Assembly (NCBI GenBank): GCA_012730045.1 | Contig: JAAYBR010000026.1 | Coordinates: 1-48,363 of the forward strand | DNA from: Candidatus Hydrogenedentota bacterium | GTDB lineage: Bacteria; Hydrogenedentota; Hydrogenedentia; Hydrogenedentales; CAITNO01 | Length of the DNA stretch: 48,363 nucleotides | Direction of reading: 5' to 3' | Shown: positions 1 to 8,707 of the stretch, one piece after another | Layout: each line of letters begins with the position of its first letter | How positions within the stretch are numbered: the stretch's first letter is position 1 | Translations under genes and position numbers: made by a program | The notes under the pieces: generated by a model | The model's database searches: none | What the model was told of the DNA's origin: nothing | Seen by the model: the letters and a program-made list of their open reading frames with translations, nothing else

Positions 1-190
1 CACCAAGCCGTTCCCCTGCGGGGGCGCGGCAAGCGGCGCCCCTACGTGCGCATGTCCTCGGTTCGTGCGGGAACACCAAGCCGTTCCCCTGCGGGGGCGC
101 GGCAAGCGGCGCCCCTACGTGCGCATGCCTTGGGCATATGGGAAGACGCTAGGGAATCCTCCGTAGGGGCGCCGCTTGCTGCGCCCTCTT
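1..190. repeat. Palindromic dispersed repeat cluster, two direct copies and one inverted copy
   Basis: A 54-base block at 1-54 recurs identically at 74-127, a 73-base period. Its core (22-46 and 95-119) contains GGCAAGCGGCGCCCCTACG. The same core is present in inverted orientation at 162-186 with one mismatch, so the three copies could fold into alternative hairpins. There is no convincing coding sequence across this stretch. It looks like a mobile or recombining intergenic repeat family cut by the left edge of the window. Confidence 0.7.
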
Positions 191-241
191 CTTTCGCGGC
201 ATAACCCGGCCTGCCGGCCCTCCATCCAGCGGTCAGGGCCC

Positions 242-270
242 TTGCTATTTCCGGCTTTTCGGGGTAACAT
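242..270 (+). promoter_or_regulatory. Probable sigma70-type promoter of the FecR/OmpA/CHASE2 genes
   Basis: TTGCTA at 242-247, a 17-base spacer, then TAACAT at 265-270. Expected transcription start near 277, leaving a leader of about 53 bases before the ATG at 330. Match to consensus is moderate (4/6 in each box). Confidence 0.45.
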
Positions 271-329
271 TCAAAAGGATGCCCTTTTTTGGTGCTTCGT
301 GCCCGCAATTAATAGAGGAGCAACTGAAT

Positions 330-809
330 ATGAACAGGTTTTTTTGTCTCGTGTTTGCCCTGATGGTGGGGACGTGGTGTTTTGCCGCCTTCGGGGAGGG
401 CCAGCCGGCGGCGATCGGCAGCATCACGAAGGTGGAGGGGCCGGTTTCCGTGGTTCGGGGGGACGGGGAGATCGCGGCCGAAAAAGGCGCGCGCCTGTTT
501 CCGTCGGACGTGATCCGGACCGGGGAGGGCGGCAGTATTGGGATGGTGCTGCGCGACGACACCACGCTGTCCCTGGGCCCGTCCAGTGAGCTGAAGATGT
601 CGGAGTTTGAGTTCAAGCCGGCGGAGGGCATTTTTGGCCTGACGCTCGGGGTGGCAAAGGGCACCCTGGTGTATATTTCCGGCCAGATCGCCAAACTCGC
701 GCCCGGCTCCGCCCGCATTGAAACGCCCGCCGGCGTGGCCGCCGTTCGCGGCACCAAGCTCCTGGTGGAGGTGCCCGGGTCCGAAACGGCGAAACAGAAG
801 AAGGGGTGA
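330..809 (+). CDS. FecR-domain periplasmic protein
   Basis: A 159-residue protein. It begins with a Sec-type signal peptide (hydrophobic FCLVFALMVGTWCFAAF, cleavage probably after about residue 22). The rest is a compact FecR domain with the pattern RTGEGGSIGMVLRDDTTLSLG followed near the end by ETPAGVAAVRGTKLLVEV. FecR domains sit in the periplasm; some pass signals to anti-sigma factors and many others are of unknown role in envelope sensing. Start at 330 is chosen because AGAGGAG lies just upstream; a start at 279 would add residues that do not look like a leader. The gene is followed without a gap by an OmpA-like lipoprotein and a CHASE2/HD-GYP sensor. FecR and CHASE2 proteins often occur side by side, so a shared signalling role is inferred. 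Confidence 0.85.
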   Translation: MNRFFCLVFALMVGTWCFAAFGEGQPAAIGSITKVEGPVSVVRGDGEIAAEKGARLFPSDVIRTGEGGSIGMVLRDDTTLSLGPSSELKMSEFEFKPAEGIFGLTLGVAKGTLVYISGQIAKLAPGSARIETPAGVAAVRGTKLLVEVPGSETAKQKKG

Positions 810-814
810 TCGGA

Positions 815-1420
815 ATGAAACACCTTTCTTTTCTTGTGATCGGATGCGCGGTGTTTGTTTCGGGATGCGCCACGACGACACCCACGACCAATTTCTACCT
901 CGTGCCCGACCCCGAGGGGCACACGGGCGAGGTGGTCATAAGCAACGAGACCGGCGACGTGACCCTTAACAAGCCCGATGAAACCGTCTCCACGGAATCC
1001 GCGGCCACGCCGTTTTCGGCCTCCAGGCAGGCCGACCCGGCTGAGATCCAGACCAAGTTCGGCGCGGCGCTCGCGGTGATGCCGGCGCCCCCAAAGGCCT
1101 TCAACATCCAGTTCGAAACGGCGTCAAGCAAGGTGGACGCCGAATCGCAGGGGGTGATCGGCGAGGTCGCGGAGGAGTCCCGGAAACGCGACTCGCGCGA
1201 CATCAGCCTGAACGGCCACACGGACCGGCAGGGCGACGACGCGGCGAACATGAAGCTGAGTCTGGAGCGCGCCGAAGCGGTGAAAGCGGCGCTCGTTCAG
1301 GAGGGAATCAACCCCGAGCACCTCACCATCGAGTACTACGGCGAGAGCAAGCCCGTCGTTCCAACCGCCGACAATGTGAGCGAACCCAAGAACCGCCGGG
1401 TCGAAGTGGTCGTACGGTAG
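815..1420 (+). CDS. OmpA-family outer-membrane lipoprotein
   Basis: A 201-residue lipoprotein. The N-terminus MKHLSFLVIGCAVFVSGCA carries a lipobox (VSGC), so the mature protein should start at a lipidated cysteine. A low-complexity linker leads to a C-terminal OmpA/MotB peptidoglycan-binding domain: NIQFETASSKVD, then the diagnostic NGHTDRQGDD, LSLERAEAVKAAL, and NRRVEVVV near the end. It should tether the outer membrane to peptidoglycan. The upstream GTG at 806 overlaps the end of the FecR gene, but ATG 815 has AAGGGG at a good distance and gives a clean signal peptide. It lies between the FecR gene and the CHASE2/HD-GYP gene in one apparent operon, so it may be the envelope anchor of that sensory unit (inference). 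Confidence 0.9.
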   Translation: MKHLSFLVIGCAVFVSGCATTTPTTNFYLVPDPEGHTGEVVISNETGDVTLNKPDETVSTESAATPFSASRQADPAEIQTKFGAALAVMPAPPKAFNIQFETASSKVDAESQGVIGEVAEESRKRDSRDISLNGHTDRQGDDAANMKLSLERAEAVKAALVQEGINPEHLTIEYYGESKPVVPTADNVSEPKNRRVEVVVR

Positions 1421-1451
1421 GCGGGACCGGGGTCAACGGCAGGGCATTTCC

Positions 1452-3503
1452 GTGTCATTTCAACGCGGCAACGAGCGGGCGGCCGGGAAGCGGGCGTCCA
1501 GGCGCAGGGTCATCGCGCCCCGTCATATCATGCTCATTGGGGTGGGGCTCGTGGCGCTGGGCCTCTATGGCGTGCTGCACCCCCCCTCCTTCGTCGGCGC
1601 GCTCGGCTACATGGGCTATGACGAGATGGTGCGGTTTGTGGGGGGGGCGCTGCCCCCTCCGGAGGTGGCCGTTGTTGACGTGGACGAGGCCAGCCTCGCG
1701 GCGCTGGGGCAATGGCCCTGGCCCCGCTTCAGGATCGCCGCCCTCATTGACGGGGCGGCGGCTCTGGGCGCCCGCAGCATCGCGGTGGACTTTCTCTTCT
1801 CCGAGAGGGACCGCCTTCCCCTGGACGCGGCCGGCAGGCTTTACGAGGAGGAGCACGGCCGTTCCCCCGGCCCCGGCGCGGCCCCGGACGATGTTCACGG
1901 CAATGACCGCATCCTTGCCGCGGCGATTGCCCGGCACAAAGCGGTCCTGGGATCGAGCCTGATGTTCGGTGAGGGGGTTCAGGCGACGCCCGGTGACTGC
2001 GGGACGCCCCTGAAGGTCGTTCTGCGGGCGTTGCCGGGAACGGACGGGGCGCCGCCGGTGTCCCAGGCGGCCGGGGGCGCGTGTCCTTTGCCGGAACTTG
2101 CCGCCGGGGCGCGGTTTGTGGCCGCAGCCAACAGCCTGCCCGACAGTGACGGACGGGTGCGCCGGATGCCCCTCGTGCTGCGTTCCCGGGAGGGCTATGT
2201 CCCCGGCCTGGCATTGGCCGCGCTGCTGGCGGCATGGGACGAGGACCAGGTCTCGATTCTATGGGCCGCGGCCGGGGTCCTGGAGCTGCGCATCCGGGAC
2301 GTCGTCATCCCGACGGATCTCCGGGGAAACCTGCTGATCCCCTACCGGGCGCTGCCAACGGACCGGTTCCGCCACATTTCCGCAGTGGACCTGCTGGAGG
2401 GGCGGGTTCCAAGGGAACGCCTTCAGGACAAGATTGTCTTCATCGGCTCGTCCGCCGACGGGCTGCATGACGCGCATCCCACGCCGAACCTGCGGCGCTG
2501 CCCGGGGGTTGACCTCCATGCCTTTGCCGCCGACGCCGTGCTGCGCCGGGACTTCTTCGTCGAGCCGGCGTGGGTCACGGGGATGCAGGCGGTGATCGTC
2601 CTTGTTGTGGGACTCCTCGTGAGCGCCCTGATGGCCTGGGCGCCCATCACCGTCGGCGCGGGGGTTTCCGGCGCAATGTCGGTGGCGCTGACGGCCGGCT
2701 CATGGATGCTGCTCAAACACGGGGGCGTCTTCTTTTCCCCGGTTCCCGGCCTGGGCATGCTGCTTGGCGGATGTCTCCTGCTGACGCTTCTGCGCCTTCG
2801 CCAGAAGGAACAGCTCATTCTGGAGGATCTTCGGGAACTGTCCCTCGCGCAGAACTGCGCCCTCCTTGGCCTTGTGTCCATCTCCGAAATACGGGATCCG
2901 GAAACCGGCCAGCACATCACGCGAACCCAGCATTTTGTCCGGGTACTGGCGGAGCATCTGGGCAAGACCCCCAAGTACCGCCGCCAGCTCACGGCGAGGA
3001 ACATCGAAAGCCTTTTCAAAAGCGCGCCGCTGCACGACATAGGAAAGGTCGGCATACCGGACAGCGTCCTGCTGAAACCCGGCCGCCTGACCGATGATGA
3101 GTTCAACATCATCAAAGGGCACACCCGTCTCGGGTATACGACGCTCGCACGGGCCGAGAAGATGGCCGGGCTCTCCCACGACGTCTCTTTCCTGCGGTTT
3201 GCCAAGGAAGTGGCCCGGTCCCACCATGAGAAATGGGACGGAACCGGGTATCCCGACGGCCTGAGCGGAGAGGAAATCCCCCTATCAGCGCGCCTGATGG
3301 CCCTGGCCGACGTCTACGACGCGCTCCGGGCGAAACGGGTCTACAAGGAGCCCATGACGCACGAGAAGGCCCGGGAGATCATCTGCGAGGGCAGGGGCAG
3401 GCACTTCGACCCCGATGTTGTGGACGCGTTCCTGGCCCTGGAACAGCCATTCCAGGACATCATCAGCGAACACGCGGATTCCGAGGAATCTGAGGAGCTG
3501 TGA
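1452..3503 (+). CDS. CHASE2 sensor with HD-GYP c-di-GMP phosphodiesterase domain
   Basis: A 683-residue membrane sensor. A first membrane segment at about residues 26-50 is followed by an extracytoplasmic CHASE2 domain (about 50-370; PEVAVVDVDEASLAALGQWPWPR is typical). Three further membrane helices (about 375-455) come next, then a cytoplasmic HD-GYP domain. The HD pair is at about residue 528 in HDIGKVGIPD, and the second signature HHEKWDGTGYPDGLSG starts near residue 591, so the catalytic residues are all present. HD-GYP enzymes hydrolyse cyclic di-GMP, lowering its level in response to the CHASE2 ligand, which is unknown. Start choice is uncertain: GTG 1452 gives a basic N-terminus before the first helix, ATG 1530 would start at that helix. 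The intergenic distance from the OmpA gene is about 31 bases, consistent with cotranscription. Confidence 0.9.
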   Translation: MSFQRGNERAAGKRASRRRVIAPRHIMLIGVGLVALGLYGVLHPPSFVGALGYMGYDEMVRFVGGALPPPEVAVVDVDEASLAALGQWPWPRFRIAALIDGAAALGARSIAVDFLFSERDRLPLDAAGRLYEEEHGRSPGPGAAPDDVHGNDRILAAAIARHKAVLGSSLMFGEGVQATPGDCGTPLKVVLRALPGTDGAPPVSQAAGGACPLPELAAGARFVAAANSLPDSDGRVRRMPLVLRSREGYVPGLALAALLAAWDEDQVSILWAAAGVLELRIRDVVIPTDLRGNLLIPYRALPTDRFRHISAVDLLEGRVPRERLQDKIVFIGSSADGLHDAHPTPNLRRCPGVDLHAFAADAVLRRDFFVEPAWVTGMQAVIVLVVGLLVSALMAWAPITVGAGVSGAMSVALTAGSWMLLKHGGVFFSPVPGLGMLLGGCLLLTLLRLRQKEQLILEDLRELSLAQNCALLGLVSISEIRDPETGQHITRTQHFVRVLAEHLGKTPKYRRQLTARNIESLFKSAPLHDIGKVGIPDSVLLKPGRLTDDEFNIIKGHTRLGYTTLARAEKMAGLSHDVSFLRFAKEVARSHHEKWDGTGYPDGLSGEEIPLSARLMALADVYDALRAKRVYKEPMTHEKAREIICEGRGRHFDPDVVDAFLALEQPFQDIISEHADSEESEEL

Positions 3504-3569
3504 CCCTCCCGCCCCGGGGGTTCACCTGGCGGAGATTCGAGTAGGCCGCGCCCGCGCTCCCGCCGGACC

Positions 3570-5219
3570 CTACGACTGCGCGGGGAAGGCCTCCTCGTAG
3601 AGCACCTTTCCGTCCACATCGTGGAAACGGGCGGTGAGGGTGGGCACGCCCCCGGGGCGGTCCACCTCAAGGGAGAGAAAGCCGCCGACCACGTTGAGGT
3701 AGAGGTGCTCGGGGCGGCGGTCATCGGGGGGCCAGCCGCCGGCGTGCTCGTTGGTGGCCGGGCCGCAGGAGAACTCGCGCAGGCCGGTCTCGGGGTCTTT
3801 CGACGTGTACTGCCAGTGGCGGTCGCCGTTGCAGGTGATCATGTTCTTCTGCGACGCGAGGAAGGCGCGCAGCTCGCGGCCCTCGTGGGCGAAGCCGTCG
3901 TTGGCGTGGTTGTCGTTCTTGTTGTCACGGTCGGGCCCGACAACGGGGGTGGGGCTGACGAGGACGCGGAAGGTGGCGTCGGACGCGGCGACGGTGCGCT
4001 TGAACCACGCCTTCTGTTCGGCGCCCCAGATGCTCTTTTCGGGGCCGTCGCGCAGGTCGTTGGGGCTGCGGAAATCGCGGCCCTCGACCATCCACACCTC
4101 GAGGTCGCGGCCCCAGCGGGCGCTGCGGTACGTCTTCTCGCCCATGGGCACCTGCTCGCGGAAGACGCCGAGCCCCTGCCCAAAGGTGAAGGTCCCCATG
4201 TAGGGGTTCTTCATGGACGGCCAGCAGTCGTTCTGCCAGGTGTCGTGGTCGTCCTTCATGAAGTACGCCGCGATGTTCCGGTGGAAGGCGACATTGGACG
4301 GCAGGCTGTACTGCTGCTGCCAGTGCCAGCGGGCGAGTTCGATGGACTTCGCGCGCTCGTCGTAGTAGAGGATGTCCCCCGTGTGGATGAAGAAGTCCGG
4401 GTCGAGGGCGGCCATGGCGGCGTACACCTTGTAGCCCTGGTCGCCGAGGTCGCGCCGCGGGTAGCGGTGGCAGGTGGTGATGATGGCGCGGACCCGCGCG
4501 GGGGCGTCGGCGGGCGGCGCGGTGCGGAAGCCGCCGTCCATCGTCTGGCCCGGCGCGCCGTCCGGCCCGCGCGTCTCGACCGTGAGGGCGTGCTTCGTGG
4601 CGGGCTTCAGCCCCACGAGGGGGAAGGCGCGCGTGAAGTCGCGGTCCGGGTCCACGGGCAGCCAGTCCGTCGCCGTCGCGTCGCCGCCCTCGGGGGTGAC
4701 AACCACGCGCGCCTCACCCGGAGCGCCGGGCACCGCGCCCGCGATGGTGTCCACCGTGGACCCGTTGGGGAACTCGACCACGGGGGCGCAATGGCGCAGC
4801 TTCTGCTTCTCGTCCTCCAGGAGCCTGCCGGTCTTCGGGTCTTTGTAGCGGAAGACGGGCTCCGGGTGGTCCGAGCCGACGCGCTCGGCGTCGCGCGTGA
4901 GGCGCACCCAGACGATGGCGGAATCCGGGGTGACCTCGCCGATCTTGATGCCCGTGGCGAGATACGGCCCGTCGGCAAAGGCGGCGGCGCAGGCCAGCAG
5001 GGCGAACAGGGGGAACAACAGGGAGAACAGCACGCGCGCACGCTGGGACCGCCAGGCTCCAGCCTGGCCTCTTCTGCTTATGCGTGAAAAAACGCCGCCG
5101 GCATGCCGCCCGGTGAGCCAGGCTGGAGCCTGGCGATCCCAGGGGGGCACCGACCGTTGGCCTTCTTGTGGCTCCGGGCCGTGGGGAACGAAGGGGCGGC
5201 AACGAAGGTCTGTGTTCAT
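3570..5219 (-). CDS. PhoD-like metallophosphatase (alkaline phosphatase D family)
   Basis: About 549 residues. Family features are an N-terminal beta domain (GPYLATGIKIGEVTPDSAIVWVR is typical of PhoD proteins) and a metallophosphatase core with FIHTGDILYYDE, KDDHDTW and a late NGDRHWQY metal-binding histidine motif. PhoD enzymes are exported phosphomonoesterases or phosphodiesterases using iron and calcium. The ATG at 5219 has GAGGTG just upstream and lies 2 bases after the stop of the sulfatase gene, so the two are translationally linked. The N-terminus is odd: about 60 residues precede the hydrophobic export segment (LFSLLFPLFALLACAAAFA), and much of this is encoded by a 100-base inverted repeat (5043-5142). 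Export of this form is therefore doubtful unless translation begins closer to the hydrophobic segment. Confidence 0.85.
   Translation of the reverse strand: MNTDLRCRPFVPHGPEPQEGQRSVPPWDRQAPAWLTGRHAGGVFSRISRRGQAGAWRSQRARVLFSLLFPLFALLACAAAFADGPYLATGIKIGEVTPDSAIVWVRLTRDAERVGSDHPEPVFRYKDPKTGRLLEDEKQKLRHCAPVVEFPNGSTVDTIAGAVPGAPGEARVVVTPEGGDATATDWLPVDPDRDFTRAFPLVGLKPATKHALTVETRGPDGAPGQTMDGGFRTAPPADAPARVRAIITTCHRYPRRDLGDQGYKVYAAMAALDPDFFIHTGDILYYDERAKSIELARWHWQQQYSLPSNVAFHRNIAAYFMKDDHDTWQNDCWPSMKNPYMGTFTFGQGLGVFREQVPMGEKTYRSARWGRDLEVWMVEGRDFRSPNDLRDGPEKSIWGAEQKAWFKRTVAASDATFRVLVSPTPVVGPDRDNKNDNHANDGFAHEGRELRAFLASQKNMITCNGDRHWQYTSKDPETGLREFSCGPATNEHAGGWPPDDRRPEHLYLNVVGGFLSLEVDRPGGVPTLTARFHDVDGKVLYEEAFPAQS
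5043..5142. repeat. 100-bp inverted-repeat element inside the phoD-like leader
   Basis: The arms at 5043-5068 and 5117-5142 are 26 bases long and reverse-complementary with a single mismatch; the core of the arm is GCCAGGCTCCAGCCTGGC, itself a palindrome. The 48-base centre is unrelated to the arms. The element is read through in frame within the start of the PhoD-like gene. It resembles REP/MITE-type dispersed repeats and contains no open reading frame of its own. Confidence 0.75.
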
Positions 5220-5221
5220 GG

Positions 5222-8200
5222 TCAGTTCACCTCGTTGGTTTCGCCGGTGAGGGTGTTCACCGCGTGGTTGGCCACGCGGGCCACGTACTTGTTCGCGCCG
5301 TCGTTGACCGCGGCGCGGAGCGCGCCGAGGGCGGGCCGCGCGCGCCGGCCCAGACCGTCCAGCGCGAGGGCCGCCTGGAGGCGTATCCACTCGTCGCCGT
5401 CGGCGAGGGCGGCCTTCAACACCTCCAGCGCGGGGGCCGTGTCGTCCGGCATGCGGCGGACAACGCCCGCGGCGGCAGCCACGCGCACCACGGCCAAGGG
5501 GTCGCCGAGGGCCTTCAGAAGGGCGGCGCGGACTTCGCGGGGGGCGGCGGGCAGGGTGTCCAGCCCGGTCACGGCCCACCACCGCACGGACGGGTGGGGG
5601 CTGTCCTTGGCCGCGGAGAGCAGCTGCATGACGCTCTCGGGTGCGCCCGCCCCCGCCAGCGCCGCCACGGTGCGCAGGGTGTCCCAGAAGGTGGGGTCCT
5701 CCGCCGCCAGGGCGGCGTGCACCGCGTACCGCGTGCCGTGCACGTTGCCCAGGCGGTTCAGCTCCGCCTCGGGCAGGAGTCCCAGGTCGCGGCTGTCGGC
5801 GGCCCATTTGTCGTGGGCGGCGCGCAGGCGCGCGAGGGTCCCGGCGTGGGCGGGGTCCTCCGCGAGGCTGGCCAGCTCGTGCGGGTCGGCCTCCGTGTCG
5901 TACAGCTCCTCGGCGGGCTTGCGGTCGCCGGTCATCCAGGCGGCCCCCTCGGGCAGGGCGCCCTCGCGCTTCAGGCGGTTCAGCTCCTGCTTGACCGGGC
6001 CAAGCTCCGCGCTGTTCATGAATTGGTCGCGGGGCTTCCACGGCTCGTAGTTGCGGATGTACTTGTACCGCCCGTCATGCACGGCGCGCATCATGTCGTG
6101 GCGCTCGTCCATGCGGTCGCGGCCCGCGTGGACGTGCTCGCGCGGCGGCGGCAGGTCCGGCCCGGCGAAGGGGCGGCCCTGCAAATGGGCGGGCAGGGGC
6201 ACCCCGGCCAGCCGCAGCGTGGTGGGCGCGAAGTCCACCGAGCTGACCAGCTCGTCGGACACGCTGCCCGGCTGCACGGGGGCCAGGCCGCGCCACTTCT
6301 CCGGCACGCGCAGGATCAGCGGCACATGAAGCCCCGAGTCGTAGAGCAGGCGCTTGCAGCGCGCCATGCCGGGGCCGTGGTCCGACCAGAAGAGGACGAG
6401 GGTGTCCTCCGCCAGCCCGTCGGCCTCCAGCTCGGCGAGAAAGCGCCCCGCCCACGCGTCCATGCCCGCCACGAGGTCGTAATAATGCGCCCACTGCTCG
6501 CGGATCACCGGGGTGTCGGCGTGGTACGGCGGCACGGTCACCGCCGCCGGGTCGGTCTTCGTCCCCGTCTCCTCCGCATCCGCCTTGTCCGCCCCCTTGC
6601 CCCATCGGGCCACTTGGCTCTCGTGCGTGCCCGTGTAGTTGAACACGGCGAAGAAGGGCTGGCCCGCGTCCTTCCGGTTGCGCCAGTGGGCCTGCCTGCT
6701 GGAGTCATCCCACACGTTGTCCGGACGGGCGAAGTTGTAGTCCTCCTTCTCGTTGTTGCAGCAGTAGTAGCCCGCGCGGCGCAGGAGCGCGGGGAAGCAC
6801 TCCACCTCCGGCGGCAGCGCGGGCCTTGCGGAGCCTTTCTTCCCCTCGCCGCCCGAGCGCATGTGGTGGGAGCCGAGCGTCGTCGCGTGGACCCCCGTGA
6901 TGATGGACGACCGGTTCGGCGAGCAGACCGGCGCGGTGGTGTAGCAGTGCGTGTAGCGGCAGCCCGCCGCGGCCAGGGCGTCCAGCACCGGCGTGCGCGC
7001 GACGGTGTCGCCGTAGCACCCGAGGTGCGGGCCCGTGTCCTCGCAGGACAGCCAGAGGATGTTGGGGCGTTTCGCGGGCTGCGGCGGCGCTGCGACGCGG
7101 GCGGCCCAGGCCGCCCACGCGGCGGAGAGCCGCCCCACCACGTCGGGATGCGCCGCGGCGAGGTCCTTCGTCTCCGTGCGGTCCGCCGCGAGGTCGTACA
7201 GCTCCCAGGGGGCGTCCCCCTCGCGCACCGCCTTCCAGTCGCCGCTGCGCACGGCGCGGCTCGTGCCGAACTGCCAGAACAGCTCCCGGTCCGCCGTCTC
7301 CGCGCCGCCGCGCAGGGTGGACACGAGGCTCCTGCCCTCGGGCGGGGGCACGGGTTCGCCCCGGTGCTCGGCGGGGTAGGCCGCGCCGGAAAGCTCCAGC
7401 GCCGTGGGCATGAGGTCAATGAGGTGGGCCACCTGGCGGACAATGCCGCCTGCGGGGGTGTGCCCCGGCCAGCGGGCGATGCACGGCGTGGCGATGCCGC
7501 CCTCGTGGTCGTAACGCTTGAACTTGCGGAAGGGCGTGTTCTGCGCGTTGGCCCAGGGCGGATCCACGGAACGGTAGGAGTCCATGGGGCCGGGCAGGAC
7601 GTCCGGCGTCTCGTTGCGCAGCTCGGCGCAGCCGCCGTTGTCCGAAAGGAACAGGACCAGTGTGTTCTCCGCCGCGCCCATCGCGTCCAGCTTGTCCAGC
7701 ACGCGGCCGATGTTGCGGTCCATGCGGTCCACCATGGCGGCGTAGACCGCCATCTTCAGGTCCCACAGGTCGCGGTTGACGGCGTCCTCCAGGGACAGCT
7801 TCTTTCCGGCGTAGGGCGCGGCCTTCCAGGCCTCGGGGTTCTCCACGTCGTCCCACGCGGGGATTTCGGGGTCGCGCGGCGAGAGTTCCCAGCGCGGGTC
7901 GAGGAGCCCCATGTCGCGCATGCGCTGGAAGCGCGCGGCGCGGACTGCGTCCCACCCGCACAGGTATTCTCCCCGGTACTTCGCGATGTCCTCCGGCGGG
8001 GCCTGGAGGGGGTAGTGCGGGGCCGTGTAGGCAAGATAAAGAAAAAACGGCTCCGGTTTTCCGGCGTGGCCGTCGAGGTACTCCAGCGCGGCGTCCGTGA
8101 AGGCGTCGGTGGTGTAGAAGTCCTTGTTCTCCGGCGTGAAGGGCTGGATGACCTCCGTGTCCCGCGCCCATTTCCGGGGGTACTTCTGCTCCACGGGCTG

Positions 8201-8707
8201 CGGTTCTCCGGGGCGCTGTTCGCCGGGGTTGAAGTAGTTGCAGCAGCCGTCCACCAGGCCGAAATGGCGGTCAAACCCGCGCTCGACGGGCAGCTCCTCC
8301 GCGTGCCACTTGCCCGCCATGCAGGTGGCGTAGCCCGCGCCGCGCAGGACCTCGGCCAGGGTGGCGCAGTTGCGCATGACGACCGGCGTGTCCGTGCAGC
8401 CCGCCTGCTGCGAGTAGAGCCCCGTCAGGAGCGATGCCCGGGTCGGGGCGCACTTCGCGTTGTTGTAGAACTGCGTGAAGCGGGCGCCCTCGTGGGCGAG
8501 GCGGGCGAGGTTCGGCGTGTCAATCTCGCCGCCGTAGGGCGCGATGTCCGAGTAGCCCATGTCGTCCGCCATGATGACGACGATGTTGGGCCGGGGGGCG
8601 GGGTCCGCCGCCCGCGCGCCCCGCGCGGCCAGCACGCCCGCGCCCGCCAGGGCCGCCCGTTCCAGAAATTCGCGGCGCGTGTGCGCCCGGTGAAAATGCC
8701 CGTTCAT
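5222..8707 (-). CDS. Tandem double sulfatase with C-terminal HEAT repeats, Tat-exported
   Basis: One uninterrupted 1,161-residue protein. Residues 1-34 form a Tat signal (RREFLERAALAGAGVLA). Residues about 39-540 are a complete arylsulfatase-A-like domain with NIVVIMADDMGYSD and CAPTR at 86-90, the site where cysteine becomes formylglycine. Residues about 545-960 are a second sulfatase (RPNILWLSCEDTGPHLGCYGD; CSPNR at 595-599), closer to the N-sulfoglucosamine sulfohydrolase type. Residues about 1005-1155 are HEAT-like helical repeats (SVRWWAVTGLDTLP, AVVRVAAAAGVVRR). Both active-site motifs are intact, so two different desulfation steps in one chain are likely (inference). Start 8707 has GGAGG upstream. 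Downstream lies the PhoD-like phosphatase after 2 bases. No formylglycine-generating enzyme is in the window. Confidence 0.92.
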   Translation of the reverse strand: MNGHFHRAHTRREFLERAALAGAGVLAARGARAADPAPRPNIVVIMADDMGYSDIAPYGGEIDTPNLARLAHEGARFTQFYNNAKCAPTRASLLTGLYSQQAGCTDTPVVMRNCATLAEVLRGAGYATCMAGKWHAEELPVERGFDRHFGLVDGCCNYFNPGEQRPGEPQPVEQKYPRKWARDTEVIQPFTPENKDFYTTDAFTDAALEYLDGHAGKPEPFFLYLAYTAPHYPLQAPPEDIAKYRGEYLCGWDAVRAARFQRMRDMGLLDPRWELSPRDPEIPAWDDVENPEAWKAAPYAGKKLSLEDAVNRDLWDLKMAVYAAMVDRMDRNIGRVLDKLDAMGAAENTLVLFLSDNGGCAELRNETPDVLPGPMDSYRSVDPPWANAQNTPFRKFKRYDHEGGIATPCIARWPGHTPAGGIVRQVAHLIDLMPTALELSGAAYPAEHRGEPVPPPEGRSLVSTLRGGAETADRELFWQFGTSRAVRSGDWKAVREGDAPWELYDLAADRTETKDLAAAHPDVVGRLSAAWAAWAARVAAPPQPAKRPNILWLSCEDTGPHLGCYGDTVARTPVLDALAAAGCRYTHCYTTAPVCSPNRSSIITGVHATTLGSHHMRSGGEGKKGSARPALPPEVECFPALLRRAGYYCCNNEKEDYNFARPDNVWDDSSRQAHWRNRKDAGQPFFAVFNYTGTHESQVARWGKGADKADAEETGTKTDPAAVTVPPYHADTPVIREQWAHYYDLVAGMDAWAGRFLAELEADGLAEDTLVLFWSDHGPGMARCKRLLYDSGLHVPLILRVPEKWRGLAPVQPGSVSDELVSSVDFAPTTLRLAGVPLPAHLQGRPFAGPDLPPPREHVHAGRDRMDERHDMMRAVHDGRYKYIRNYEPWKPRDQFMNSAELGPVKQELNRLKREGALPEGAAWMTGDRKPAEELYDTEADPHELASLAEDPAHAGTLARLRAAHDKWAADSRDLGLLPEAELNRLGNVHGTRYAVHAALAAEDPTFWDTLRTVAALAGAGAPESVMQLLSAAKDSPHPSVRWWAVTGLDTLPAAPREVRAALLKALGDPLAVVRVAAAAGVVRRMPDDTAPALEVLKAALADGDEWIRLQAALALDGLGRRARPALGALRAAVNDGANKYVARVANHAVNTLTGETNEVN

